A stretch of DNA of 40,819 bases from Anaerophaga thermohalophila DSM 12881 (GTDB taxonomy: Bacteria; Bacteroidota; Bacteroidia; Bacteroidales; Marinilabiliaceae): contig NZ_AEWI01000028.1 of NCBI RefSeq assembly GCF_000191885.1, positions 1-40,819 on the forward strand, given 5' to 3'. This document shows, piece after piece, positions 16,502 through 25,690 of this stretch. Each line of letters opens with the position of its first letter. The first letter of the stretch is position 1. Below the pieces are notes generated by a model, which saw only the letters and a program-made list of their open reading frames with translations, was not told the DNA's origin and did no database searches. The position numbers and the translations under genes are program-made.

Positions 16502-17740
16502 ATGCATACAACACTATTTTACATCATTATAGCTATTTTGCTGGCCGATGCCGTTTGGAGCTGGATACTTGAAGAGCTGAACCGGAGAAGTTGGGCTCAT
16601 AAAGTTCCCGAAAGACTGGCCGATGTTTACCCTCAGGAAAAATTTGAGAAGCAAAAGCAATACCGTAAAATTAACCACCGGTTCGGGGAAATATCTTCTA
16701 CATTCAGTCTGGTTATTTTACTTGTGTTTTTGTGGTATCACGGCTTTGCCTGGGTTGATGGAATGGTGCAGCAATTTACCGTTCATTGGTTGTGGCGTCC
16801 GTTATTCTTTTTCGGGGTCATGGGATTGGCTTCATTCATCATTAGCTTGCCTTTTTCTGTATATCAAACTTTTGTTATTGAAGAACGGTTTGGGTTCAAT
16901 AAAACAACACCAAAAACATTTGTTCTTGATCAGATCAAAGGATTATTACTGGGCGCCATAATAGGAGGCGTATTGTTGGGGCTGGTTGTCTGGTTTTATG
17001 AGTTTGCCGGCCGTTGGTTCTGGTTATATGCATGGGCGGGCCTCTCGTTGTTCATGATCTTTTTCAGCAAGTTTTATACAACACTGATACTCCCGCTTTT
17101 CAACAAGCAAACCCCGCTTGAAGAAGGAGAGCTGAGAACTGCCATTGAAGCGATGAGCAAAAGGGCCGGTTTTACGCTCGAAAATGTTTACGTGATGGAT
17201 AGTTCCAAACGATCTACCAAGGCCAACGCATTTTTTAGCGGCTTTGGTAAAAACAAGCGAATTGTTCTGTTCGACACCCTTATCAATGATCTTGAAACCC
17301 GTGAAATCGTTGCTGTACTTGCCCATGAAATCGGACATTTCAGACTCAGACACATCATTTGGAGCACTGTTTTGAGTGTTTTACAAACCGGACTAACACT
17401 GTTTCTTTTAGGCTGGTTTGTCAGCGAACCGTCTCTTTCGCGGGCATTAGGTGTTGATGCGCCCGTTTTCCATATCGGACTGATTGGGTTTGCTATCTTG
17501 TACAGTCCTGTGAGTGAAATCCTGGGATTGGGGATGACCATCTTTTCGCGCCGTAACGAATATCAGGCCGATGCTTTTGCCGCGAAATATGCCGATGCCC
17601 GGGCACTGCAATCGGCCCTTAAGAAAATTTCGGCCAACGCACTTAGTAATCCCACTCCGCATCCGTGGTATGTGTTTTTTAATTATTCGCATCCACCTCT
17701 GTTAAAACGGTTGGAGGCATTGGACAGGTTTCTTGATTAG
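16502..17740 (+). CDS. M48 family CAAX-prenyl-protease-like zinc metalloprotease
   Basis: A multi-pass membrane zinc protease of the Ste24/M48A type. From the ATG at 16502 it has 412 residues; a TTG five codons earlier is less likely. Membrane helices lie at about 1-22, 68-88, 100-120, 145-168 and 175-200. The catalytic motif is HEIGH at 275-279 within EIVAVLAHEIGHFRLRH. The third zinc ligand is expected at Glu353 in SRRNEYQADAFA. The HPPLLKRLEAL C-terminus is also typical. Bacteria lack CAAX prenylation, so the role is probably membrane protein quality control. hemH follows 30 bases later on the same strand. Confidence 0.92.
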   Translation: MHTTLFYIIIAILLADAVWSWILEELNRRSWAHKVPERLADVYPQEKFEKQKQYRKINHRFGEISSTFSLVILLVFLWYHGFAWVDGMVQQFTVHWLWRPLFFFGVMGLASFIISLPFSVYQTFVIEERFGFNKTTPKTFVLDQIKGLLLGAIIGGVLLGLVVWFYEFAGRWFWLYAWAGLSLFMIFFSKFYTTLILPLFNKQTPLEEGELRTAIEAMSKRAGFTLENVYVMDSSKRSTKANAFFSGFGKNKRIVLFDTLINDLETREIVAVLAHEIGHFRLRHIIWSTVLSVLQTGLTLFLLGWFVSEPSLSRALGVDAPVFHIGLIGFAILYSPVSEILGLGMTIFSRRNEYQADAFAAKYADARALQSALKKISANALSNPTPHPWYVFFNYSHPPLLKRLEALDRFLD

Positions 17741-17770
17741 TTCGCCACAAACGTTCAAATAATTCTGTTT

Positions 17771-18778
17771 ATGACCAAAAAAGCTGTTCTTCTTGCCAAT
17801 CTTGGATCGCCCGACTCTACTGACGTAAGCGATGTGCGAAGATATCTGCGGGAGTTTTTAATGGACGGACGGGTTATCGACATTCCTTTTTTCTCCCGCT
17901 GCTTATTGGTAAATGGTATAATTGCGCCTTTTCGGGCGCCTCGTAGTGCAAAGAAATACAAAAGCATCTGGACGGAAGAAGGTTCTCCGTTAATTGTGTT
18001 GACACAAAAGCTGGTTGACAAAGTAGCCGCCGAAACCAAACTACCCGTGTATATGTGCATGCGGTATGGGAACCCGACTCCTCAACGGGCTTTGAAGAAG
18101 ATTCGTGAAGAAAATCCCGGAATCGATGAAGTAGTATTGTTTCCGCTTTATCCCCATTATGCAATGAGTAGTTACGAAACGGCTGTGGAGCATGTGAGAA
18201 AATTATGGGAGCAGGGGAATTATTCGTTCAATCTGAAAGTGATTGAACCCTACTACAATCATCCTTCTTATATTCAGTCTTTGAGTAATTCAATAAGGCC
18301 GTTTACCGGTAAGAAATATGATCATATCCTGTTTAGTTATCATGGTGTTCCTGAGCGACAAATTCTGAAAAGTGATCCTACCGGAAATCACTGTCTTAAG
18401 CGGGACGATTGCTGCCGGCTACCGTCCGAAGCGCATCGGTTCTGTTACCGGCATCAGGTGTTCGAAACCACTCGTCTGGTTGCAGAAAATCTGGATATTC
18501 CCTCTGAAAAATACAGTATATCTTTTCAGTCGCGTCTTGGCAACGATAAGTGGTTAGGTCCTGCAACCGCCGGTGTACTGGCACAACTTCCCGAAAAGGG
18601 CATAAAGAACCTCTTGGTAGTTACTCCCGCTTTTGTAAGCGATTGTCTGGAGACTCTTGAGGAAATTCGCATGGAAGGCAGGGAAACATTTTTAAAAGCC
18701 GGCGGAGAAACATTCCGGCACGTTCCCTGCCTTAATCTGAACGACGACTGGGTGAAAACTATTGCTGAGTTATTATAG
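17771..18778 (+). CDS. hemH: Ferrochelatase
   Basis: Inserts ferrous iron into a porphyrin at the last step of heme synthesis. The 335 residues carry the landmarks VLLANLGSPD (6-15), FPLYPHYAMSSYETA (124-138), the catalytic ILFSYHGVPER (186-196, His191) and SDCLETLEEI near 290-299. The insert at 205-229 contains four cysteines (208, 214, 215, 225), NHCLKRDDCCRL and HRFC. It resembles the internal [2Fe-2S] ligand segments known from some bacterial ferrochelatases; cluster binding here is inference. The 3' end overlaps the convergent chemoreceptor gene by 20 bases. Confidence 0.95.
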   Translation: MTKKAVLLANLGSPDSTDVSDVRRYLREFLMDGRVIDIPFFSRCLLVNGIIAPFRAPRSAKKYKSIWTEEGSPLIVLTQKLVDKVAAETKLPVYMCMRYGNPTPQRALKKIREENPGIDEVVLFPLYPHYAMSSYETAVEHVRKLWEQGNYSFNLKVIEPYYNHPSYIQSLSNSIRPFTGKKYDHILFSYHGVPERQILKSDPTGNHCLKRDDCCRLPSEAHRFCYRHQVFETTRLVAENLDIPSEKYSISFQSRLGNDKWLGPATAGVLAQLPEKGIKNLLVVTPAFVSDCLETLEEIRMEGRETFLKAGGETFRHVPCLNLNDDWVKTIAELL

Positions 18779-20726
18779 TTTCTTCCTGTTGCACGGATTC
18801 TTCATCTTCTTCGCGGGAGAGGAGCTCAGCCCATTCCCATTGTTTTACCTTAGGCAGTTTTCCGGTATCCTGCTCTTCGTCTTTGTAAAAAGAGAGCAAT
18901 TCAGACAATTCTTCACTATGAATATGCATCCGTTCAGCTTCAGCATTCAACATTTCTGCCATTTGTGAAGTGTTTTGGGTTTCACTGTTCAGATGTTGTA
19001 TGGCACTTGATATCTGACTCATTTCAGAAGATTGCTGCAAAATCATTTCGACCTGATTTTGGAGTACCTCCGTGTTGTAGCTGATTATCTCTTTGATACT
19101 GTCGAGATTGTGAATGGCTTCATCCGAGCTTTCTCTTCCTTTTCCTGAGATACTATTTAGTTCATCCGAAGCTGCTTTGACCCTTTCGGCCAGTTCGCGC
19201 ATGGACCTGGCGATGGTGGCAAAACCTCTGTTGCTGGCATTATTGTCTCGCGAAGCTTCTATTGATGCGTTGAGTGAAAGAATATAAGTTTGTGATGCCA
19301 GCTCTGAAATTATGTTGGAACGATTAATGATTGACTGCATGAGTCCGATGGCTTCTTTATTTTGATTGATGTATTGGTCGACCTCTGCTTTTGCCGTTTT
19401 TAGTTTTGTTGTTGCACTTTGGGTTTGTGAACTGCTGTTTTCGGTGAGAGCTTGAATTTCTTCGACAGAAGCTGTAATTTCTTCGGTTGAAGAGGCCTGT
19501 GATGCAGTATATTGCATGAGGTTTTCGGCCCGTTTTTTTAACCGCTGCATCAGGTCATTCAATGAATTACCAAGTCCGGTTAAAGCTTTTACCATGGTTT
19601 TTGTTTGCTCTTGCTGTGATTTCATCGAACGCATAAGAAGCCCGATTTCATCTTTTCTGTCGGAATCCGGGATAGAAATCAGAACACCATTTCCCTGTAA
19701 TTCTGCAAGGTTTGTTAGTTCAAGAAGCGGATCGGAAAGAGAACGGCTGATGCGCCATGCCAGAATAATCCCTGCAATCAGTGATAATGACAAGCTCCAC
19801 CACCATGTATTGCGGGCATTAGTAGCATGTTGTAAATTATTTCGTGCGCTGCTGATAAGATAATCTTCTTGTTTTTCGGCCATGTCCATGGTTAATGACA
19901 GTCCTCTTTCCAGGAAATCATGATTATTGAGCTGGTTGTAGATTTTCCAGTTACTTTTCAGAGTATCCAAAGCCGATTTGCATATTTTGTTTTGTTCCAG
20001 TATTTCGTTGAGCGCGACAATATCATATTGTTTGGTAGTCATGGGCAATATGGTATGGACATTCCTTCGTATTATATCAAAAGATGGAGATAAATTGTTC
20101 AATAATTCCGGATCATTTTTAAAATTGGTTTCGCCGACTGCTATTTTCAGATTTTCGGCCGTGTTGACAATTTCATTCATCAGGTCTATTTTATCGGCGC
20201 GTCGTTTAATAATGTATTTGGCAGCGCCCTTATCTACATCTTGTTTGAGCTTTTGGTATTGAAGATGAAGATAATTATCCGATAACTTCTGAAGTTTTTG
20301 CTGGGCCGAATCAAGAATTTCATAAGAACGTTCTACGGCCAAAGCTGACTTAAACGATTTTTCAGCCTGAGTTTTAAACAGGGCTAATTCATCCTCAATG
20401 GTTTGCCAGCCCGACGATTTTACTTCCGACGTGATGGATTGAAGCACCTTTTCTGCTTCTTCGATGTGGTGGTTGGCCATAACGAAAAATTGTTCCTGTT
20501 TCAGGGACGAAAAACTTCTAAGATTAAAAATAGCCTGTTGCCAATGATTTTGTAATTTGTAGGTTTTCGACAGGGCAGGGATATTTTCGTGATAAAGAGC
20601 ACGTGATGATTTGTTTATTGCAAATAATCCGGTCAACAGAATACCGCCGAAGATTATTGTAACCATAAGAACAATTCCAAAGCCAAGGAATAGTTTGTGC
20701 TTGATTTTTAAAGATTGCCATTTCAT
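18759..20726 (-). CDS. Methyl-accepting chemotaxis-type transducer
   Basis: A 655-residue inner-membrane receptor. TM1 is at about 12-36 and a long helical periplasmic sensor of four-helix-bundle type spans 37-305. TM2 is at about 308-325 (WWWSLSLSLIAGIILAW), followed by a HAMP region (326-380) and a coiled-coil signalling domain. The hairpin tip reads ELASQTYILSLNASIEASRDN (475-494), close to but divergent from the canonical NLLALNAAIEAARAGE-like form. Glutamine/glutamate-rich helices flank it. No cheA, cheW, cheB or cheR gene is in the window, so the partner pathway is unknown. The last 20 bases overlap hemH tail to tail. Confidence 0.88.
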   Translation of the reverse strand: MKWQSLKIKHKLFLGFGIVLMVTIIFGGILLTGLFAINKSSRALYHENIPALSKTYKLQNHWQQAIFNLRSFSSLKQEQFFVMANHHIEEAEKVLQSITSEVKSSGWQTIEDELALFKTQAEKSFKSALAVERSYEILDSAQQKLQKLSDNYLHLQYQKLKQDVDKGAAKYIIKRRADKIDLMNEIVNTAENLKIAVGETNFKNDPELLNNLSPSFDIIRRNVHTILPMTTKQYDIVALNEILEQNKICKSALDTLKSNWKIYNQLNNHDFLERGLSLTMDMAEKQEDYLISSARNNLQHATNARNTWWWSLSLSLIAGIILAWRISRSLSDPLLELTNLAELQGNGVLISIPDSDRKDEIGLLMRSMKSQQEQTKTMVKALTGLGNSLNDLMQRLKKRAENLMQYTASQASSTEEITASVEEIQALTENSSSQTQSATTKLKTAKAEVDQYINQNKEAIGLMQSIINRSNIISELASQTYILSLNASIEASRDNNASNRGFATIARSMRELAERVKAASDELNSISGKGRESSDEAIHNLDSIKEIISYNTEVLQNQVEMILQQSSEMSQISSAIQHLNSETQNTSQMAEMLNAEAERMHIHSEELSELLSFYKDEEQDTGKLPKVKQWEWAELLSREEDEESVQQEETIITQQ

Positions 20727-20848
20727 CAGTAATTTGGGTTTTTTCGTTATTACTTACACAAAATTAAACCCTTTCCCCTTTTCGGATGTTAATTAAACAT
20801 TATTGAAATATTTTTTGTATTGGATTCAGATTTTTTAAAATAGTATCT

Positions 20849-21718
20849 ATGAGCGTATTGATTGACCAAAACTCGAAAATCATTGTACAAGGCTTTACCG
20901 GCAAAGAAGGAACGTTTCATGCCGGCCAGATGATAGATTACGGTACCCCGGTTGTTGGAGGTGTTACCCCGGGAAAAGGAGGAACCACTCATCTGGGATT
21001 GCCTGTTTTTAATACTGTTGCCGATGCTGTTGAAGCCACTGAAGCCGACACATCGGTTATTTTTGTGCCACCCCGGTTTGCAGCCGATGCCATAATGGAA
21101 GCAGCCGATGCCGGTATTCAGCTGATTGTTACGATTAGTGAAGGGATACCTACTTCCGACATGATTAAAGTAAAGCATTATTTGGCATCGCGAAAAAGCA
21201 GATTGATTGGCCCCAACTGTCCCGGAGTAATTTCACCCGGCAAGGCCAAAGCAGGAATTATGCCCGGATTTATCCACAAAGAAGGAAGCATAGGTGTTGT
21301 AAGTCGCTCCGGCACGTTGACTTACGAGGCTGTTGACCAGCTGACCAAGCTGGGATTGGGACAGAGCACCTGTATCGGTATTGGCGGCGACCCGGTTATT
21401 GGTACTTCCACCCTTGAAGCCGTTCAATTGCTGATGGCGGATAATGATACCGAAGGCATTGTAATCATTGGTGAAATAGGCGGCGATATGGAAACTGAAG
21501 CAGCCCGGTGGATCAAAGACCATGGCTCGAAACCTGTAGTCGGGTTTATTGCCGGACAAACTGCGCCCAAAGGTCGTAGAATGGGGCATGCCGGGGCCAT
21601 TATTGGCGGAAAAGACGATACTGCTGCTGCAAAAATGAAAGTAATGCGTGAGTGTGGTATCCATGTGGTTGAATCGCCCGCCGAAATTGGTGCCACTATG
21701 AAGCGTGCATTGAAATAA
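20849..21718 (+). CDS. sucD: Succinyl-CoA synthetase alpha subunit
   Basis: Forms succinyl-CoA or generates nucleotide triphosphate from it, with the beta subunit. The 289 residues include the CoA-binding fold ([19 protein letters not shown], 11-29), [19 protein letters not shown] (118-136), [10 protein letters not shown] (151-160) and the phosphohistidine site [13 protein letters not shown] with His247 at the expected place. The beta subunit sucC is not adjacent, which is common in this phylum but means the partner must be elsewhere. Divergent from the chemoreceptor gene, with which it shares a 122-base upstream region. Confidence 0.96.
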   Translation: MSVLIDQNSKIIVQGFTGKEGTFHAGQMIDYGTPVVGGVTPGKGGTTHLGLPVFNTVADAVEATEADTSVIFVPPRFAADAIMEAADAGIQLIVTISEGIPTSDMIKVKHYLASRKSRLIGPNCPGVISPGKAKAGIMPGFIHKEGSIGVVSRSGTLTYEAVDQLTKLGLGQSTCIGIGGDPVIGTSTLEAVQLLMADNDTEGIVIIGEIGGDMETEAARWIKDHGSKPVVGFIAGQTAPKGRRMGHAGAIIGGKDDTAAAKMKVMRECGIHVVESPAEIGATMKRALK

Positions 21719-22483
21719 TTTTTTATTTCACCCGATATCCGCGAGGTAATCTCCTCAGAGTGGTTAACAATTTATAGTCTTTGCTTCCTTTGGGTGATAA
21801 TGTTTTGCGGCTTTTGCATGGAAAATTTTACCGGCATTTCAAAATAATATGTAGCTCCTCCCATTTCAACCTCAGCCTCAGCCTCAACCTCAATCCGGGT
21901 TTCGGATTTCGTGTTTTGTCAACTAATAATTGGTAATTGATAATTGAAGAGATTCTTCGTCGTTCCTCCTCAGAATGACAAAAGAGGCCTCCTGCGTTTC
22001 TAAAATTTATAACTTCTGCCTTCTGCCTGTCAAACTTCTGCCTGATTCTCCGTGGTGCATTCTCAATCTCAATCTCAGCCTCAACCTCAACCTCAGCCTC
22101 AACCTCAACCTCAGCCTCAGCCTCAGCCTCAACCTCAGCCTCAGCCTCAACCTCAATCCGGGTTTCGGATTTCGTGTTTTGTCAACTAATAATTGGTAAT
22201 TGATAATTGAAGAGATTCTTCGTCGTTCCTCCTCAGAATGACAAAAGAGGCCTCCTGCGTTTCTAAAATTTATAACTTCTGCCTTCTGCCTGTTAAACTT
22301 CTGCCTGATTCTCCGTGGTGCATTCTCAACCTCAACCTCATTCTCAACCTCAATCTTTGCCTCAATCTCAGCCTCAGCCTCAACCTCTCATAATTGCGTC
22401 ATTGCGTCTCTGCGTTTAGGCTTTTTTAACTGACTATTGTCTTTTAACAGCTTTATTGTATTTTAGAGCAAACTTATTTTTTT
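21719..22483. repeat. CTCAAC/CTCAGC hexamer tracts and 263-bp tandem duplication
   Basis: The block from about 21891 recurs from 22154, an offset of 263 bases. Each copy contains a reverse TCATTCTGAGGAG repeat (21950-21980 and 22213-22243), CTTCTGCCTTCTGCCTGT runs, and then hexamer arrays of CTCAAC, CTCAGC and CTCAAT. The arrays are longest at 22068-22153 and 22318-22388. A 74-codon frame through the arrays is only low-complexity NLNLS translation and is not a gene. Confidence 0.85.
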
Positions 22484-23224
22484 ATGAGAGAGGCTCAAAT
22501 AGATAAAGCAGTCAGTCTTTTACGCCAATCGGAGTACACCATCGCTTTTACCGGTGCCGGCATTTCGGTGGAGAGTGGTGTTCCCCCTTTTCGTGGCGAA
22601 AACGGTATCTGGTCGAAGTACGATCCCCAGGTACTTGACCTGGATTATTTTCATTCCAACCCGCTGGATTCATGGAAGGTAATTCGTGAAATATTTTATG
22701 ATTACTTCGGTAAGGCACAGCCCAACGATGCGCATAAAGTGCTGGGAAAATGGGAGCAAAAGGGACTGCTCAAGTGTGTAATAACCCAGAATATTGACAA
22801 CCTGCATCAGGCGGGGGGCAGCAAAACCGTTTATGAATTCCACGGGAATGCACAGACTATGGAATGTACCGTCTGTTCTCATCGGTTTCCTGCATCCGAA
22901 GCAGATTTTGAAAAGTTACCCGTCACGTGTCCTGAATGTGGCGGTCTTGTAAAACCCGCCTTTATCTTTTTCGGAGAGGCCATTCCATCCGGGGCCTACG
23001 CGGGAAGCCTGGAAGCAGCGCGAAAAGCAGAGGTCTGTTTAGTGATAGGAAGTACAGGTGAAGTTATGCCGGCGGCCATGATACCGTGGGAAGCCAAAAG
23101 AAACGGCGCCTCAATTATCGAGATCAATCCCAAACCGTCTGGCTTTACCGGTTCGATAGTGGATGTTCACCTCGTGGCAAAGGCTTCCGAAGCCCTTGTC
23201 GCGTTAGACGAAAGATTATCGTGA
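22484..23224 (+). CDS. cobB: NAD-dependent protein deacylase (sirtuin)
   Basis: A Sir2-family enzyme that removes acyl groups from lysines using NAD. The 246 residues show the NAD-binding GAGISVESGVPPFRG (24-38), TQNIDNLHQAGG (101-112), catalytic His120 in YEFHGNA, and zinc cysteines 128, 131, 149 and 152 (CTVC and CPEC). GSTGEVMPAAMIP and the INPKPS segment complete the Rossmann fold. Class III-like residues for desuccinylation (Ala-Tyr-Arg after the GAGIS region) are not evident, so simple deacetylation is the likelier activity. Monocistronic, after a long repeat region. Confidence 0.94.
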   Translation: MREAQIDKAVSLLRQSEYTIAFTGAGISVESGVPPFRGENGIWSKYDPQVLDLDYFHSNPLDSWKVIREIFYDYFGKAQPNDAHKVLGKWEQKGLLKCVITQNIDNLHQAGGSKTVYEFHGNAQTMECTVCSHRFPASEADFEKLPVTCPECGGLVKPAFIFFGEAIPSGAYAGSLEAARKAEVCLVIGSTGEVMPAAMIPWEAKRNGASIIEINPKPSGFTGSIVDVHLVAKASEALVALDERLS

Positions 23225-23276
23225 TGATGTGGCAACAAAATTAAAAGAGGTAAAAACGCTCATATTTACAAAACTT

Positions 23277-23292
23277 TTAACATCTTTACGCT
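23277..23292 (+). promoter_or_regulatory. Promoter-like 16-mer upstream of fabG
   Basis: Identical to 10070-10085 (TTAACATCTTTACGCT). It lies 50 bases before the fabG start. Confidence 0.45.
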
Positions 23293-23341
23293 CCAAAAAT
23301 TGATTCATTAAATTATTGGGAAACATAAACCAAATTTTGAA

Positions 23342-24088
23342 ATGAAGTTATTAGAAGGAAAAACTGCAATTGTAACCGGGGCTGCCCGGGGTATCGGTAA
23401 GGCTATAGCTTTACGCTTTGCCGCCGAGGGGTGTAACATCGCTTTTACCGATCTTGAATACAACGATGCAGCCAGGGCAACAGAGAAAGAAGTGGCCGGA
23501 TTGGGTGTAAAAGTTAAAGCCTATGCTTCCAATGCTGCAAAATTCGATGAAACCCAACAGGTGGTTGAAGAGATTGTTAAGGATTTCGGACAGGTGGATA
23601 TCCTGGTTAACAATGCAGGTATTACCAAAGATACCTTGCTGATGCGAATGACAGAAGAACAGTGGGATGCCGTTATTACAGTCAATCTGAAATCGGCTTT
23701 CAATTTTACAAAAGCCGTTCAGAAGACAATGCTTAAACAGCGTTCAGGTTCTATTATTAATATGAGTTCGGTGGTGGGTGTCAGTGGAAATGCCGGTCAG
23801 GCCAACTATAGTGCTTCAAAAGCCGGCTTGATTGGTTTTACCAAATCAATTGCTAAGGAACTGGGCTCGAGAGGCATTCGCAGTAACGCCGTTGCTCCTG
23901 GATTCATTATTACCGAGATGACAGGTGTTTTGCCCGATGAGGTCAGAAAAGACTGGGAAAGTAAAATTCCTCTAAAACGTGGCGGTACACCTGAAGATGT
24001 TGCCAATACTTGTGTATTCCTCGCTTCAGATCTTTCCTCGTATGTTACGGGACAGGTGATCCATGTTTGTGGTGGAATGAATACCTGA
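23342..24088 (+). CDS. fabG: 3-oxoacyl-[ACP] reductase
   Basis: An NADPH-dependent short-chain dehydrogenase that reduces 3-oxoacyl-ACP in fatty acid elongation. The 248 residues have the nucleotide motif TGAARGIGKAIA (12-23), LVNNAGITKD (88-97), the catalytic Ser142/Ser143 in INMSSVVG and YSASK with Tyr156 and Lys160. The C-terminal YVTGQVIHVCGGMNT is the classic FabG ending. Other short-chain dehydrogenases share the fold, but these end motifs make FabG the preferred call. A terminator follows. Confidence 0.93.
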   Translation: MKLLEGKTAIVTGAARGIGKAIALRFAAEGCNIAFTDLEYNDAARATEKEVAGLGVKVKAYASNAAKFDETQQVVEEIVKDFGQVDILVNNAGITKDTLLMRMTEEQWDAVITVNLKSAFNFTKAVQKTMLKQRSGSIINMSSVVGVSGNAGQANYSASKAGLIGFTKSIAKELGSRGIRSNAVAPGFIITEMTGVLPDEVRKDWESKIPLKRGGTPEDVANTCVFLASDLSSYVTGQVIHVCGGMNT

Positions 24089-24115
24089 AAAAAACCGTTT
24101 TTTGTTATATTAGGA

Positions 24116-24141
24116 GGTGCTTTCAACCGAAGGCACCTTTT
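24116..24141 (+). terminator. Rho-independent terminator of fabG
   Basis: GGTGCTTTC (24116-24124) pairs with GAAGGCACC (24129-24137), allowing one G-T pair, around the tetraloop AACC. TTTT follows. Confidence 0.75.
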
Positions 24142-24239
24142 GTTGTTTAAAATGAAACGAGCTTGGCAGGTATTTTGCAGCAGCCACATTTATAATCAGA
24201 TGAAACGGGCATGGCAAAGATGACCACAAAAGAATATGT

Positions 24240-24298
24240 ATAAGTTCTTGCATTCGAGTTCTATCCGACCATAATAAATAAATTTTACACGGATGAAT
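24240..24298 (+). repeat. Dispersed family C repeat, forward copy
   Basis: TAAGTTCTTGCATTCGAGTT and the AT-rich arm ending ACACGGATGAA match 1-47 with a few substitutions. Apart from this and the terminator, the 24089-24515 gap holds only AT-rich sequence with ATCTAAAAATCTATCGATC-like short repeats before the next gene. Confidence 0.68.
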
Positions 24299-24515
24299 GG
24301 TGTCAGATTGATACATCCTGTGAAGAAAAATGCGGTATATAGGCGCCATAGTTCGCTAAACTTTTGTAATATGCTGCAAATCAATTGTTCGTGTTTAATG
24401 AGGTTTGTGTATTAAAATACAGTATATCAAGGTTGTATGAATCATCTTACATCTAAAAATCTATCGATCTGTTATCGATCTATTGTGTAATTTCATTGTA
24501 TCAAAAAAAAAAATT

Positions 24516-25679
24516 ATGGAGAACTTCAATTTTCATTTACCAACAAAGATCCTGTTTGGCAAAAACAAAGTAAATGAATTGGGACAGGAGATTAAACAGT
24601 ATGGTTCCAGGGTGCTCCTGGCTTATGGCGGAGGTTCGGTGAAAAAAACCGGACTTTATGATCAGGTTGTGGAACAGCTCCGTAATAATGATCTGTTTTT
24701 TGTCGAGTTGAGCGGTATTCAGCCCAATCCACGGATAACTTCGGTGCGAGAGGGCATACGACTTTGCCGTGAACACAATCTCGATTTTGTTCTTCCCATT
24801 GGTGGTGGGAGCGTAATTGATGCTGCCAAGGCCATTGCTGCCGGAGTGAATTATGAGGGAGACGCCTGGGATTTTCCCATGCAAAAGGCCAAAGTCACCA
24901 ATCCTTTGCCTTTGGGCACTGTCCTCACACTTGCGGCTACAGGTTCCGAAATGAACGGGAATGCCGTGATTACCAATGAGGAAACACAGGAAAAGAGGGG
25001 AATGGGGAGCGATTTGCTGCGGCCCGTATTTTCTGTTCTTGATCCGACCTATACCTTCACTGTAAACCGTTACCATACTGCTGCAGGTACAGTAGATATC
25101 ATGAGCCATATTTTTGAAAATTATTTTGCACCCGGCGAGGGGACTTTTCTGCAGGATTCCATTGCCGAGTCAATTCTGAAAACCTGTATCAAGTACGGTC
25201 CGGTTGCTCTTGAAGAACCTGAAAATTACGAAGCTCGTGCCAACTTGCTGTGGGCTGGAAGTCTGGCCCTGAATGGCCTGACCCTTACCGGGAAATCAAT
25301 GGGCGACTGGGCTACCCACGGAATTGAGCATGAAGTAAGCGCCATTTACGACCTGACACATGGTGCCGGACTGGCAATTATCCATCCCGTTTGGATGCGC
25401 TATGTCCTGGATGAGAAAACCGCACCAAAGTTTGCCCAAATGGCACGAAATGTCTGGAATATAAATGAGGCCGATGATATGACTGCCGCAGAGAAAGGCA
25501 TTGAGGCCGTCCGTAATTTCTTTAATTCGCTTGATATGCCGGCCAGTCTTTCTGATGTTGATATCCCCGGCGATCATTTTGAAGAAATGGCCAAAAAAGC
25601 ATGCATCTTTGGTAAAATAGGTAGTTTTAAACGCCTCGATGTCGATGATGTGGTGGAAATTTTGAAGAGGGCCTTATAA
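24516..25679 (+). CDS. Iron-containing alcohol dehydrogenase (BDH/YqhD type)
   Basis: A cytoplasmic group III alcohol/aldehyde oxidoreductase, 387 residues from the ATG at 24516; an upstream GTG gives a poor N-terminus. The chain starts MENFNFHLPTKILFGKNKV, as in butanol dehydrogenases. The NAD(P)-binding PIGGGSVIDAAKAIAAG is at 94-110 and AATGSEMNGNAVITN at 140-154. Metal ligands are predicted as Asp194 and His198 (VDIMSHIFE), His268 (ATHGIEHE) and His282 (LTHGAG). It fits disposal of aldehydes, including methylglyoxal-type compounds, or fermentative alcohol formation. First gene of a four-gene run to 28930. Confidence 0.93.
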   Translation: MENFNFHLPTKILFGKNKVNELGQEIKQYGSRVLLAYGGGSVKKTGLYDQVVEQLRNNDLFFVELSGIQPNPRITSVREGIRLCREHNLDFVLPIGGGSVIDAAKAIAAGVNYEGDAWDFPMQKAKVTNPLPLGTVLTLAATGSEMNGNAVITNEETQEKRGMGSDLLRPVFSVLDPTYTFTVNRYHTAAGTVDIMSHIFENYFAPGEGTFLQDSIAESILKTCIKYGPVALEEPENYEARANLLWAGSLALNGLTLTGKSMGDWATHGIEHEVSAIYDLTHGAGLAIIHPVWMRYVLDEKTAPKFAQMARNVWNINEADDMTAAEKGIEAVRNFFNSLDMPASLSDVDIPGDHFEEMAKKACIFGKIGSFKRLDVDDVVEILKRAL

Positions 25680-25690
25680 ATCTTTTATTC

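Noticed and set aside
22060..22160. CRISPR array
   Set aside because: Units are six bases long without spacers, and no cas genes are present.
21975..22199. 74-codon frame rich in NLNLS
   Set aside because: It is the translation of CTCAAC/CTCAGC hexamers and dispersed repeats.
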